Assembly (NCBI GenBank): GCA_001898995.1
Contig: MKVZ01000006.1
Span: 411,584 to 446,746 of the forward strand
Length of the DNA: 35,163 bases
Source: Rhizobiales bacterium 63-22
GTDB taxonomy: Bacteria > Pseudomonadota > Alphaproteobacteria > Rhizobiales > Rhizobiaceae
Reading direction: 5' to 3'
Shown: positions 14,881 to 24,217 of the stretch, piece by piece
How positions within the stretch are numbered: the stretch's first letter is position 1
Layout of the letters: each line of letters opens with the position of its first letter
The notes under the pieces: generated by a model
Told to the model about the DNA's origin: nothing
What the model saw: only the letters and a program-made list of their open reading frames with translations
The model's database searches: none
Program-made: the position numbers and the translations under genes

Positions 14881-15966
14881 TCATGACGAACCAAAAAGGC
14901 GCCCTTCGCCTTGCAACTGCCTGAGCGATGCAGAAAATTCTGCGGTGAATCCTTCGAGTCTGTATTCTGTCCTTACCTTGTTAGAGCCGAGAAGGCCCAT
15001 TCCGATTAGTTTTGAACCGAATCCGGTTTTCGTCGGTTTAATGACGGGAGGACCGCCAATTTCAGTCCACAACAGAGACAGCATAGGTTCGGTGTGCTCC
15101 TTGGAAATACGAGTCTCCACCCGTATATGGCCACTGTCATTTGAAAGGGCGCCATATTTAATTGCATTGGTGCTCAACTCGTGGATCAGCAGCGAGAGCG
15201 TGGACGCTCCTTTTGGGCCTATCATTACATCCAGACCGCCAATCTGGACACGATTCTCAATAGCCAGAGCACTGGTTATTCCACTCACTATCTGGCGTAA
15301 CGATCCTTCGGAACTTCTGCCCAGCCTCAGGACTTCATGAGCGTTTCCGAGAGCAAATAGGCGCTTCGTGAATGTATTGATCACGTCCTCATCTGTGTGA
15401 GTATTGAAGGTCTGACCGGCGATAGCTGCAACAATGCTAAAGGTATTTTTGATACGGTGAGCAAGTTCCGCATTCAGTATGCGGGCATGTTTTTCCGCTT
15501 CTACCTTAGCCGTTGTTTCAATGACTGTATCCATCATGCCGGCAGATCGTCCCTTTTCGTCATATATAGGGCTGTAGCAGAACGTGAAATAGCATTGCTC
15601 CGGATATCCATGGCGATCGATTACCAGCGGAAAGTCTTCGATAAACGTTGCCTCACCGGCATAGGCCTTTTCGACCATCGGCTGTATTTCGCCCCAGGCC
15701 TCGGCCCAAATGTCACGAAAGGACGCTCCCATACAGTTCTCTTTCTCACCGAGAATCTGACGAAACGCATCGTTGAACAAGGTGATATATTCCGGACCCC
15801 AGATGATCGCTTTTGGGAAATGTGAGGCAAGCATCATCTGAACCGCGATGACTAGCGGTGTCGGCCAGTTTTCTGGACTTCCGATCGGATTTTGGCCCCA
15901 ATCCAGATTTCTGATCTCGTTAGCCGATTGACCACGCATATGCAGGAAATGCACTGCACTATTCAT
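14881..15966 (-). CDS. HWE-family sensor histidine kinase with PAS domain
   Basis: 361 residues from ATG 15966 (GCAGGACG upstream); a TTG 45 bases earlier would add 15 residues without a signal. An N-terminal PAS-like sensory domain (about 20-150) is followed by the HWE kinase core. The phospho-accepting His is H170 in AELAHRIKNTFSIV, the N box is HELSTNAIKYGAL (262-274), the W-x-E signature is WTE (300-302), and the glycine-rich GFGSKLI box follows. There are no membrane segments, so it is a soluble sensor. HWE kinases are abundant in Rhizobiales and often sense light or general stress. No response regulator lies next to it, so it is an orphan. Confidence 0.9.
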   Translation of the reverse strand: MNSAVHFLHMRGQSANEIRNLDWGQNPIGSPENWPTPLVIAVQMMLASHFPKAIIWGPEYITLFNDAFRQILGEKENCMGASFRDIWAEAWGEIQPMVEKAYAGEATFIEDFPLVIDRHGYPEQCYFTFCYSPIYDEKGRSAGMMDTVIETTAKVEAEKHARILNAELAHRIKNTFSIVAAIAGQTFNTHTDEDVINTFTKRLFALGNAHEVLRLGRSSEGSLRQIVSGITSALAIENRVQIGGLDVMIGPKGASTLSLLIHELSTNAIKYGALSNDSGHIRVETRISKEHTEPMLSLLWTEIGGPPVIKPTKTGFGSKLIGMGLLGSNKVRTEYRLEGFTAEFSASLRQLQGEGRLFGSS

Positions 15967-16171
15967 AAATTTCGTCCTGCCGGTAAGCGGAAGATACCAA
16001 GGCGATATCAATGAAAATTTAATCGTTTCAAATACTAAAATCCAGTCGTATGTTATTGCAACATACAGAGGGGCTGCTCACGCGCTAATATGAAGCCGGC
16101 AGTGGTAGATCGAATCTCCCCTTGAACACGCGTAAGAATCGCTTTTGATATCAAAATATTCAGGAGAGAAA

Positions 16172-16471
16172 ATGTATCGGATCAAACTTACAATTTCTGC
16201 CGGATTGCTGATGATCGCAACGACAGCCAACGCGGCACTGGCGCCAAATTATCAGCGTGCCAAAGAAATGACTGCGATTATTGAGGCGGTTGCAGAGCAG
16301 GTTCCAGTACATCCGATTTCCAAGATAATTTACCAAAGGCCAGACCAGTATCATGTGATCGCCGGTCCATGCTCAATTCGCGCCACAATTGTCTCCAAGC
16401 AACAGAAGAAGATGATGGTTGGCCCGCGACAGTTCGAGGTTAAATTGGCGCCTCAACGATGCGACAAATGA
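16172..16471 (+). CDS. small secreted protein of unknown function (99 aa)
   Basis: ATG 16172 follows AGGAGAG. A signal peptide is clear (KLTISAGLLMIATTANA, cleavage near residue 20). The mature part is about 79 residues with two cysteines (GPCSIRA and APQRCDK) that could form one disulfide, which suits a periplasmic location. I do not recognise a family. It is a monocistronic gene divergent from the HWE kinase across a 205-base gap. Confidence 0.65.
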   Translation: MYRIKLTISAGLLMIATTANAALAPNYQRAKEMTAIIEAVAEQVPVHPISKIIYQRPDQYHVIAGPCSIRATIVSKQQKKMMVGPRQFEVKLAPQRCDK

Positions 16472-16690
16472 GGGATATGATGCAGCATTTGTCGAAAGGA
16501 TCGCTATTGGCGGCGTGCTCCTGCTCTTATCAGTCCACACCGTTGAAGCTATTTCAGAAGAAGCGCTCAAGAAGGCAGCTTTTGAACTCACATTTGCCTG
16601 TCAATGCGAGATAATTGCTGAGATCGGTTGAAGCACATCCACGCGAAAAAATGTGAAGCACAAAAGATTTTGTCAGATGATGACAAAAGA

Positions 16691-17305
16691 TATGGGTTCT
16701 CCTTGTCGATATAGCCACTGATGAACCGGTCAGCCGTCTCGGCGAGATGCTGGAGGACATCCTTGCCATTCCGCTGGACGATGGTCGAGTTCGCGATGCT
16801 ATCATCACTATGATCGAACAGCAGCGAGCCGGCATCTGGCGAGCGCGTCACAGCGTTAGCGAAGCACACAAGAAATACGGCATGTCGCATGACATCGCAG
16901 TCCCGATCGGGCGAATTCCGGAGTTCATCGAACGGGCGGAGGTCATTGTCCCCACAAGATTTCCGGACGCCGAAATCGCTGTGGTTGGGCATATCGGAGA
17001 CGGTAACCTGCACTACAATGTGATTTTCGAGCAATCTCGCTGGGCAGCTGTCGATGACAAAGCTGAAATACGGCGCCAAGTCTTCAAGGCAATCTATGAT
17101 CTCGCGGTAGAGCTCGGAGGCACCTTCAGCGCGGAACACGGGATAGGCGCATTACATCTCGATGAGATGCAGGCCTACAAGGCACCACTCGAACTTGATC
17201 TGATACGCAAGCTGAAGGTGCTCTGTTCGACCCCACTGGGATCATGAATCCCGGCCGTGTCATTCCGAATGTGCCCCTGGGTGGGGGTATCAAACACGGG
17301 ACCGC
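16691..17305 (+). pseudogene. FAD-linked oxidase (GlcD / 2-hydroxyacid dehydrogenase type), truncated and frameshifted
   Basis: From about 16691 the frame reads VLLVDIATDEPVSRLGEML and runs through WRARHSVSEAHKKYG, VGHIGDGNLHYNV and FSAEHGIGALHLDEM, all standard blocks of the C-terminal FAD-linked oxidase domain of glycolate, D-lactate and D-2-hydroxyglutarate dehydrogenases. A frameshift at about 17222 gives a premature end; the shifted frame then continues FDPTGIMNPGRVIP, the usual C terminus. The N-terminal FAD-binding half is absent. No start codon with a ribosome binding site precedes it. It is therefore a double-broken gene fragment. The following bases to 17544 hold nothing I can assign. 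Confidence 0.85.
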
Positions 17306-17544
17306 ATGACAGATAAAACAACAGAACGATAAGGCCGTCGACACGCAGGATCGGAATGCCAGCTAAAACCAGGCCCGATTCATCAATGGCCTCCATTTGG
17401 AGACCGTCAACTTCGAAAACACCTCAACGTAGAGCATTTATGTGGGGGACCACGCGGTGCAACGATGGTCGAAAACCATGATCGGCATATCAAAATGATA
17501 CGCCGATGCTGATAAACTGCCTATGGTCGGTTTCTTCGACGAAG

Positions 17545-20514
17545 CTATTCCTTCGCAGCGGGCGAAAGCAAGCCCGCTGCCGCCAGCAAATTGTGTTGTC
17601 GCAACACGCTTTCAGTGAGCAGTGAACGATAACGATCGACAATTCGCGATCTGTGCATCGGATCGCACACGGTGTCCAGCGCGCCGATAACCGCGGCGAT
17701 CTTTTCGCTTGTGCTGCGGAGTTCTTCCAGAAGCCTGGTTTCTTCCGCGATACGGGCCAGATCGGCCTTCGTCACTTGACCAATACCCGTCGGTGTCCGG
17801 ATACCCTGGGAAATGTAGCCGGCCGGTACCCGGCCTTTGGGATTTGTGACAATCCGGTGCCGAATTGCGTCGAAGATCTGATCGACGGCCTGTCTGGCAC
17901 CGGCGACCCGGGTAGGGTGGTCGGTATCGGCCGCAGCATGCGGAAGCAGTTCCAGCCGCCCCGAATATTCGGGCAGCAGCGAGAGATAGGGCTTCATCGG
18001 TCCAGTCGACCCGTCCGCACCTATGAAGATATCCGCATCGATCGCCGCATGACGAACCTTGCCGGAAGCCAGCGCTTTCCTGAGCAATTCGACGTCAATC
18101 AGCTCTCCACGATCATAATTGATGAGCACAGACCTGTCGTTCAGGGCGGACAGGACTTGTTCATCCACTAGCCCCGCATTGGAGAACGCGCCCGTATCCG
18201 GGAGTTGCCGCCCGAGGCCAAGATGCACCGACAGCACGTCGGCACCGGCCGCAGCGCTTATGGGCGTGTCCGCATATTCATAACCTTCAGTCAGGATGTT
18301 GTCGCGGTGCGCAGGCCGGGCGTAGACCGTGACCTTCATATGGAAGGCTTTTGCGATCCGTGCGACTTCGCGGCCGATATTGCCATAGCCGAGGACGGCT
18401 ATCTTCTTTCCTTCCAGTTTTTCGGTCGGATATTCGGTCAGGTTCTTGCCGGTATCGAAATTGCTGTTGGCAGTCCGCAGGTGCAATTCGTCAACCGGAA
18501 TGTCCGGTAAAACCTTCAGCAACGCCTTGAAAACCATTTGCGCTGTCGCCCGGCTATTGATTCCGGGCGTATTCATCAATGGCGCTTCACCGCCCTCGCC
18601 ATTGGGGCCTCCCCAAGATGCCGATCCCATATTGCCGGTCCCGGTACCGATCCGGACACCCCCAAGACCGAACTTTGCTTCGGATGGAATGAACGTCGCG
18701 GCCGCGATCACCGCATCGTACTGGCCCTGATCGGTTTCCGAGAGGATTTCATCGGCGGTGCTGAGATGCGGCTGGTAGAAGAAATGAATCTTGCCATCGT
18801 CGACAATATTCGCGGACATGATCGACCCGCAATGGAACTCGCCGCCTTTCTCGCGGATATACGCTGCGACTTCGCCGTGATCCGGACGGCCCTGCGCGTC
18901 GAAGCGCAAGCCGATGCTGTCGGCGATAAGAACCTTGAAGGTGCCTACTCTCTGGCTTCCCTCGGAACTGTTGCTCGCATCCGCATATTCGACCTTCTTG
19001 CCGCGGCGTTCCAGTTCCTCTTCTATGACCACGACCTTGGCGCGCAGATAGGCATATTTCAGGTTTTCCAGCAGCGCCTCGATGTCTTCCGGTTCGCGAA
19101 TGCCGCCGATCCAGGCCCGGTAGTCGCCCGGCGTGCCGGGAAACGCGTTGACGTAGCGGGCCGCATCGCGACCGATCTCGTGGTCTCCATTGGGATGGGT
19201 GACGCCCTCATATCCCAGAACTTGCTTTGACCGGGCGATGATTCTGCCATGCAAGTCCGAAGTCGAGATGTCGCCGTCATTAACCTTGAGAAGCGTAACC
19301 GCCGCCCCGCGCTTTTCGCTGTCCTCTACAACAAGGCTGAAAAGCGGGTTCTTCTCGACCCATTTATTGACGATTTCCCGGTTCGCGGCCGAACGCTTGT
19401 TGAGTTCGATCACGGAGCCGACGCGGCGCTCGGTTTGCAGGAGGCCGAAGGTCGTTTCGGCGAAAGCGAGCGCACTGTAGGTGTTGATGACTCCGCCAAG
19501 CATCTTGTCCTGTTGCGGATCGTAGAACGGACCGGCGTCCACCGACCGCTTGCTGCTGAGCGGCTGCCGGGGATCGAGGGGTGGCGCGATTTTCAATTGC
19601 CGGGGAATGGCCCAGGACGGATTGCCTTGGTTGCGCTCGATCAGGGCAAGGGCGGCAGGCGTGAAGGACGCGACAAAGTAGCCCGATACGCCGCCGATCG
19701 CCTTCTGGAAGGGCATGAACAGGCAGCACTTCGCCATCACTGCCCGTACGATTTCGGGCTCCCACGGCATGGCGCCGAGCATGGATGTGGCATCGAAAAC
19801 GGCGTGCCTGTTTTCGGGATCTTCATCCAGCCATGCCAGCAATTCGCGGATTTCGGCATCGGTGTAGGAGTTCGCGCCGGTTGTTTCATGCCCGACGCCG
19901 ACAAAAACCGATATGCCGAGATCGGCGAGCGCAGCCGCCGACGGAATGGTCCCCTCTTTGTCCGCGAAATAAATCCTGTTCTCGTCTCCCTTTGCTGCGA
20001 AGCGATGCATCTCCATAATCTGGGTCGCCCAGGACTGACGGAAGAAGCCTGCCGCGCCGGCGCTGCCGCTTTCGGGGCGCGGCGTATCCACATAGACGCG
20101 CTGGTTTTGATCGTTGGCATTCAGGAGATGCTGGACGCACACCGTATAACCGCTATGACCGCCGCCCAGCCCGACTGCGATGCGGTTGGACTTGGGAAAC
20201 TCGAAATAACGATGGATCGCACGCATCATGTCCAGCAGAATCTTGTCCGCAGGATATCCGCGATGCATGCTGCGCGACAGTTCTGCGGTGGTGAACGCGC
20301 CTATATCCTTTCCGGTGTCATCGAATTTCCGGTAGGTTCTCTCGATCCATCTGTCGAACTCGAAGCGCCGGAGCCTGCTGTCGGCCTCATCCGTCGTCGC
20401 GTCCGTGATCGGCCCCACCCCGAAGAACGGATTTGAGGGGATCGAAGGAGCGCCGTTCTTCGTCAGTTCAAGTGCATCGAACCGCTGAGCCTGCAATTCC
20501 GCATCGGAGATCAT
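17545..20514 (-). CDS. fusion protein: PSAT-like class V aminotransferase + SerA-like 2-hydroxyacid dehydrogenase (989 aa)
   Basis: One uninterrupted frame of 989 codons. Residues about 20-500 resemble phosphoserine aminotransferase-type PLP enzymes: D241 in VFDATSMLGAM for the cofactor ring nitrogen and K271 in PFQKAIGGVSGY as the Schiff-base lysine. Residues about 525-870 form a D-isomer 2-hydroxyacid dehydrogenase: RIGTGTGNM (621-629), NAD-binding GYGNIG (710-715), catalytic Arg802 (YDRGELID) and His859 (LLPHAAADTD). A helical tail follows (870-989). The two activities are consecutive steps of phosphorylated serine synthesis (SerA then SerC), here in reversed domain order in one chain. The physiological substrate may differ from 3-phosphoglycerate. 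ATG 20514 is the first start; no partner gene is coupled to it. The second catalytic acid of the dehydrogenase is not obvious in the sequence. Confidence 0.88.
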   Translation of the reverse strand: MISDAELQAQRFDALELTKNGAPSIPSNPFFGVGPITDATTDEADSRLRRFEFDRWIERTYRKFDDTGKDIGAFTTAELSRSMHRGYPADKILLDMMRAIHRYFEFPKSNRIAVGLGGGHSGYTVCVQHLLNANDQNQRVYVDTPRPESGSAGAAGFFRQSWATQIMEMHRFAAKGDENRIYFADKEGTIPSAAALADLGISVFVGVGHETTGANSYTDAEIRELLAWLDEDPENRHAVFDATSMLGAMPWEPEIVRAVMAKCCLFMPFQKAIGGVSGYFVASFTPAALALIERNQGNPSWAIPRQLKIAPPLDPRQPLSSKRSVDAGPFYDPQQDKMLGGVINTYSALAFAETTFGLLQTERRVGSVIELNKRSAANREIVNKWVEKNPLFSLVVEDSEKRGAAVTLLKVNDGDISTSDLHGRIIARSKQVLGYEGVTHPNGDHEIGRDAARYVNAFPGTPGDYRAWIGGIREPEDIEALLENLKYAYLRAKVVVIEEELERRGKKVEYADASNSSEGSQRVGTFKVLIADSIGLRFDAQGRPDHGEVAAYIREKGGEFHCGSIMSANIVDDGKIHFFYQPHLSTADEILSETDQGQYDAVIAAATFIPSEAKFGLGGVRIGTGTGNMGSASWGGPNGEGGEAPLMNTPGINSRATAQMVFKALLKVLPDIPVDELHLRTANSNFDTGKNLTEYPTEKLEGKKIAVLGYGNIGREVARIAKAFHMKVTVYARPAHRDNILTEGYEYADTPISAAAGADVLSVHLGLGRQLPDTGAFSNAGLVDEQVLSALNDRSVLINYDRGELIDVELLRKALASGKVRHAAIDADIFIGADGSTGPMKPYLSLLPEYSGRLELLPHAAADTDHPTRVAGARQAVDQIFDAIRHRIVTNPKGRVPAGYISQGIRTPTGIGQVTKADLARIAEETRLLEELRSTSEKIAAVIGALDTVCDPMHRSRIVDRYRSLLTESVLRQHNLLAAAGLLSPAAKE

Positions 20515-20877
20515 GTCTAATCCTCTGTTCCGGTTTCAATGGGCCGCTCCCCAGCGTACCGATAATCGAATTCCATATGAGGCGCTTCGGCCGCTACTTG
20601 AACTCTCGATCTGGACGGGACCGCCTGACAGCAATCTGGAAGAAGTTTTCGCGCTACGCGGTACAAAATGGACCCCATTTCGACCAAAATGCGACATTGA
20701 ATCCGGGCAAGCGGGCGGAATCGCAGCTGAGGCCTCTCGTTCGGGGCAGCGCCTTTTGTTGTGGCAACGCTTGCCGGCTGCGGTGGCGACGATTCCTGAC
20801 AATCCGCAGCGAGTGCATAAAATCAACGGGACAAATATCTCTGTATCCGACGCGGCTAAATGAACAGGATCATCGTC
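20515..20877. other. 363-base stretch without a supported gene
   Basis: The stretch lies between the start of the fusion gene and the Rieske-SDR chimera. A plus-strand frame from ATG 20513 gives 116 residues without any family resemblance or ribosome binding site. Short runs such as AAAATGGACCCC and AAAATGCGAC near 20668-20697 resemble the repeated ends of IS21-type elements, so this may be the edge of a lost insertion, but that is weak. The fusion gene promoter should lie in its left part. Confidence 0.35.
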
Positions 20878-21207
<330 letters not shown>

Positions 21208-22251
21208 CTAGGCCAAATGCGACTTTGGTCGGCGTGACAGCTTCTCGGTTCTGTATCCGTGCCCGATGACATTGGCGCGGAAGACCTCGGCAGGCGTTCG
21301 ATAGCCGAGGCATTTTCTTGGGGTTGCGTTGAGACCTGCGCAGAGGATACGCAGATCGTCTTGCGTAAAGGCCTCGGGATCGGTGTCGCGGCATATAAAG
21401 CGCCTGAGCCGCTTGTTCGCATTTTCGATGCTGCCTTTCTGCCATGGGGATTACGGATCGCAGAACCACGTGCGAGCGCCCAGCTCGGCCTGCAGGTGGG
21501 GCCAGCCGATGAACTCCGAGCCGCGATCGAAGGTAACCGAGCGGCGCGCGGTTACGGGCAGGGGGCGCAGGGCCGCGGCAATCTGTGACATGATCGGTTT
21601 GGTGCGCTTCTCGGGATTTCTCAAGACCACGATAAACCGGCTCAACCGTTCGACCATCGTCATGACGTTTGCCGGACCGAACTTCTGGCGGAAGTGAACC
21701 AGGTCGGCTTCCCAGTGGCCGAACTCTCTGCGTCCTGCGACAACATCGGGCCGGAACAGAATGCTGAGTTCAGGCGCAAATTTCGGCGGTGGCCGCTTGC
21801 GGCGGCGATAGCCACGACGTTTGCGACGGCCTGAGGCGAGGTGCCGCCAAAGCTCCGCCGCGCGACCTTCCTCGGAATAGACGAACTGGTAGATCGTCTC
21901 CTGGCTCGCGCGTGGCGTGGCACCCTCGAACCGCATCCGTCCGGCAATCTGCTCCGGGCTCCAACCAGCCTTCAGACAGACCACGATCCGTTGGCGCAAC
22001 TCAGAGTAACGGACGAGCTTACGGTGCCGGAAACGACGGCCAAGCGCCAGCTTCTGAGCGAGAACACACCAATACCCGGTCAGCTCCGGGATCTCGACGT
22101 CGTGGTGCCGATTTCGTCGTAACTCGCGGAACACAGTCGAACGGTGGCGCCCCAGTCGCTCAGCAATCTCCGTCGCACTCATCTTCATCTGGCGCCAGCG
22201 TTCGATCTGACGCCTGTCGGCAAGGGTAAGGTGGCTGTATCGGGTCTTCAT
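21208..22251 (-). pseudogene. IS30-family transposase with in-frame stop
   Basis: The 348-codon frame starts MKTRYSHLTLADRRQIERW with an N-terminal HTH (EIAERLGRHRSTVFRELRRN), as in IS30. The DDE domain shows GHWEADLV (first Asp) and VTFDRGSEF (second Asp). A TAA at 21453-21451, in the position of a usual Gln/Ser before SPWQKGSIENANKR, cuts the protein at 266 residues. The catalytic Glu of the triad (SIEN) lies beyond the stop, so the product should be inactive. The frame after the stop is otherwise intact to TAG at 21210-21208, which suggests a recent lesion. Confidence 0.88.
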
Positions 22252-22310
22252 TCAGGATGCCCTTTTGCTCGTCAACATCCTGCCACGTTTTAAAAGTCGC
22301 TGTTCGGTAT
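21208..22310 (-). mobile_element. IS30-family insertion sequence (inactivated)
   Basis: The element includes the transposase gene (21208-22251) and imperfect inverted ends sharing GCGACTTT and a CG..G.CA block: about 21211-21239 on one side and 22283-22308 on the other. It interrupts the Rieske gene on its low-coordinate side. Exact ends and target duplication could not be fixed by eye. Confidence 0.7.
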
Positions 22311-22370
22311 AGCGCGTACCTTGGGCGCGCGATCTAATCGCATAAGATAGATTATGGAACGCAAATACCA

Positions 22371-22928
22371 ATGTGGATATCACCCCGTGCCCGGCATCGC
22401 GTACGCACTGACGGAATGTCGAATCGTACGATTTGGGGTAATATCCTCTTGACGTTACCCATTCATGCAGCGATGGCCTGTTCAGGCGGAGTGATTACAA
22501 TCGAAACAGGTGTCTCCCTTCTCGTGCATCCAGCGCAGGCGTTCGAAACACTCAGCTTCTTCACGGTCGACACGCCAATGGGCAGTCGGTCATTGGCCGC
22601 ATTCCGGCTGGAGCATCATTGGCAGAGCGGCCTGATTGGCACAGTTATGACGCTTGGCGGCCTCGCTGGAATGTTGATCATCGCGCCAGCGAGCGTGTTG
22701 ATCAGCGGGAGCACCAACAAACAACTCTATGGTGTCATTCCGGGCGTATGTACCGGATTGATATTTATGTCCCGGGAATTCCGGTTGGCGGCGAGTTCGC
22801 AAGTTACTTCAGCAATTGCTTGCAACGTCCTGTGGATCAATATCGCTGGCGTGGTGAAACCCGCATGTGTTGTGCAATCGGTCGGTATTAGCAGACGTTC
22901 ATCGGCCGCCGGAGATATGATTCTATGA
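22371..22928 (+). pseudogene. degraded MFS transporter N-terminal fragment
   Basis: A 185-codon frame whose middle (GLIGTVMTLGGLAGMLIIAP, then YGVIPGVCTGL) looks like helices 2-3 of a major facilitator superfamily transporter. The first helix and the loop between helices are poorly conserved and the remaining nine helices are missing. It ends overlapping the ATG of the arsB-like gene (ATGA at 22925-22928), which may be accidental. I regard it as a decayed gene rather than a functional short protein. Confidence 0.5.
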
Positions 22929-24193
22929 CGGGATTCCTGGGCTTGACTTTGAATGAACTGACCTGGGTGATCGCCGCGACATCGACTGCGGGGGTTATCC
23001 TGCGGCCCTTTCGTTGGCCGGAAGCGGTCTGGGCGGTGACAGGTGCCGTACTTCTGATCTGTCTACGCCTCCTCTCCCCGGAAGCTGCGCTGGCGGGTGT
23101 AGGCAAAGGTCTTGATGTCTATCTCTTCCTCATCGGCATGATGGTGCTCTCCGAACTGGCTCGCGAACACGGCCTGTTCGACTGGCTCGCAGCCTATGCG
23201 ACACGGCACGCGGCTGGGTCCGCATCCCGGCTGTTCCTGCTGATCTATGGCGTCGGCGTCATCGTGACCGTCTTTTTGTCGAATGACGCTACGGCGGTCG
23301 TACTTACCCCAGCCGTCGCTGCGGCGGCGCGCAGTGCGAAAGTCTCATCGCCGCTTCCCTACCTTTTGATCTGCGCCTTCATTGCCAATGCCGCATCCTT
23401 CGTCCTGCCGATCTCGAACCCGGCAAATCTCGTCATCTATGGCGCCCATATGCCAACGCTGCTGCAATGGCTGCCACGGTTCGGACCGGCCTCGGTCGTC
23501 GCGATCGTGATTACCTATGTCGTGCTGCGGTGGACCCAAGCCGCTCATCTGCGCCAGCCGATCGCGACCGATATTCCGCTTCCCCGGCTTTCGACAGGCG
23601 CAAAGGCGGCCGCCTGCGGAATCATCGCAACCGGCGTTCTGCTCCTCGGCTGCTCGGCGCTTGGTCTTCAACTTGGTCTGCCCACCTTCATTGCCGGCGG
23701 GCTGGCTGCCATCGGCACGCTTACGCTTGAGCGGCAGCCCCCCTGGCCCATCCTGAAGGGCATCTCCTGGGGTGTCCTCCCGCTGGTCGCCGGGCTGTTC
23801 GTCCTGGTAGAGGCCCTCAATGAAACGGGTGTGACGATCTGGCTCGCATCGGTCATGAACCAACTGCGGGAACATCCGGCCGGCGGCCCCTTCGCATTGG
23901 GCACGGCGCTGGCATTTATATGCAATGTCATGAACAATCTGCCGGCAGGCCTTCTGGCCGGAAGCGCAGTCGAAGCGGGGAACGTGCCAGATAGTCTGCG
24001 CAGTGCGATCCTGATCGGCGTGGACCTTGGACCGAACCTCTCCGTCACGGGTTCGCTCGCCACAATCCTGTGGTTGAACGCGCTGCGGCGCGAGGGACTG
24101 CATGTTGGGGCCTGGTCTTTCCTCAAGATCGGCATGCTCGTGATGCCGCCGGCCTTGCTGCTGGCCTTGGCCGTCACGATCCTGCTCGGATGA
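22925..24193 (+). CDS. arsB: ArsB-type arsenite efflux / anion permease (ArsB/NhaD superfamily)
   Basis: A 422-residue inner-membrane protein with about ten to twelve transmembrane segments. FLSNDATAVVLTPAV and VLPISNPANLVIYG are the conserved re-entrant loops of ArsB-type As(III)/Sb(III) pumps, and the C-terminal half repeats the pattern with FICNVMNNLPAGLLAG and DLGPNLSVTGSLATIL. ArsB exports arsenite using the membrane potential, alone or with ArsA. GGAG lies 11 bases before ATG 22925. No arsC, arsA or metal-binding arsR is adjacent, so arsenic resistance is not proven by context. It is convergent with the ABC permease gene that ends at 24218, 24 bases away. Confidence 0.85.
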   Translation: MTGFLGLTLNELTWVIAATSTAGVILRPFRWPEAVWAVTGAVLLICLRLLSPEAALAGVGKGLDVYLFLIGMMVLSELAREHGLFDWLAAYATRHAAGSASRLFLLIYGVGVIVTVFLSNDATAVVLTPAVAAAARSAKVSSPLPYLLICAFIANAASFVLPISNPANLVIYGAHMPTLLQWLPRFGPASVVAIVITYVVLRWTQAAHLRQPIATDIPLPRLSTGAKAAACGIIATGVLLLGCSALGLQLGLPTFIAGGLAAIGTLTLERQPPWPILKGISWGVLPLVAGLFVLVEALNETGVTIWLASVMNQLREHPAGGPFALGTALAFICNVMNNLPAGLLAGSAVEAGNVPDSLRSAILIGVDLGPNLSVTGSLATILWLNALRREGLHVGAWSFLKIGMLVMPPALLLALAVTILLG

Positions 24194-24217
24194 GAACTGT
24201 CAATTGCCGATTGAGAT

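Noticed and set aside
20660..20700. IS21-like terminal repeats (AAAATGGACCCC and similar runs)
   Set aside because: Only short partial matches and no transposase remnant was found, so the element family cannot be claimed.
20513..20863. Possible 116-aa gene starting at ATG 20513
   Set aside because: Its start codon lies in the start region of the fusion gene on the other strand, with no family resemblance and no ribosome binding site; probably non-coding debris.
22371..22928. A functional small membrane protein upstream of arsB
   Set aside because: Only two helices resemble MFS proteins and the flanking parts are not conserved, so a remnant is more likely.
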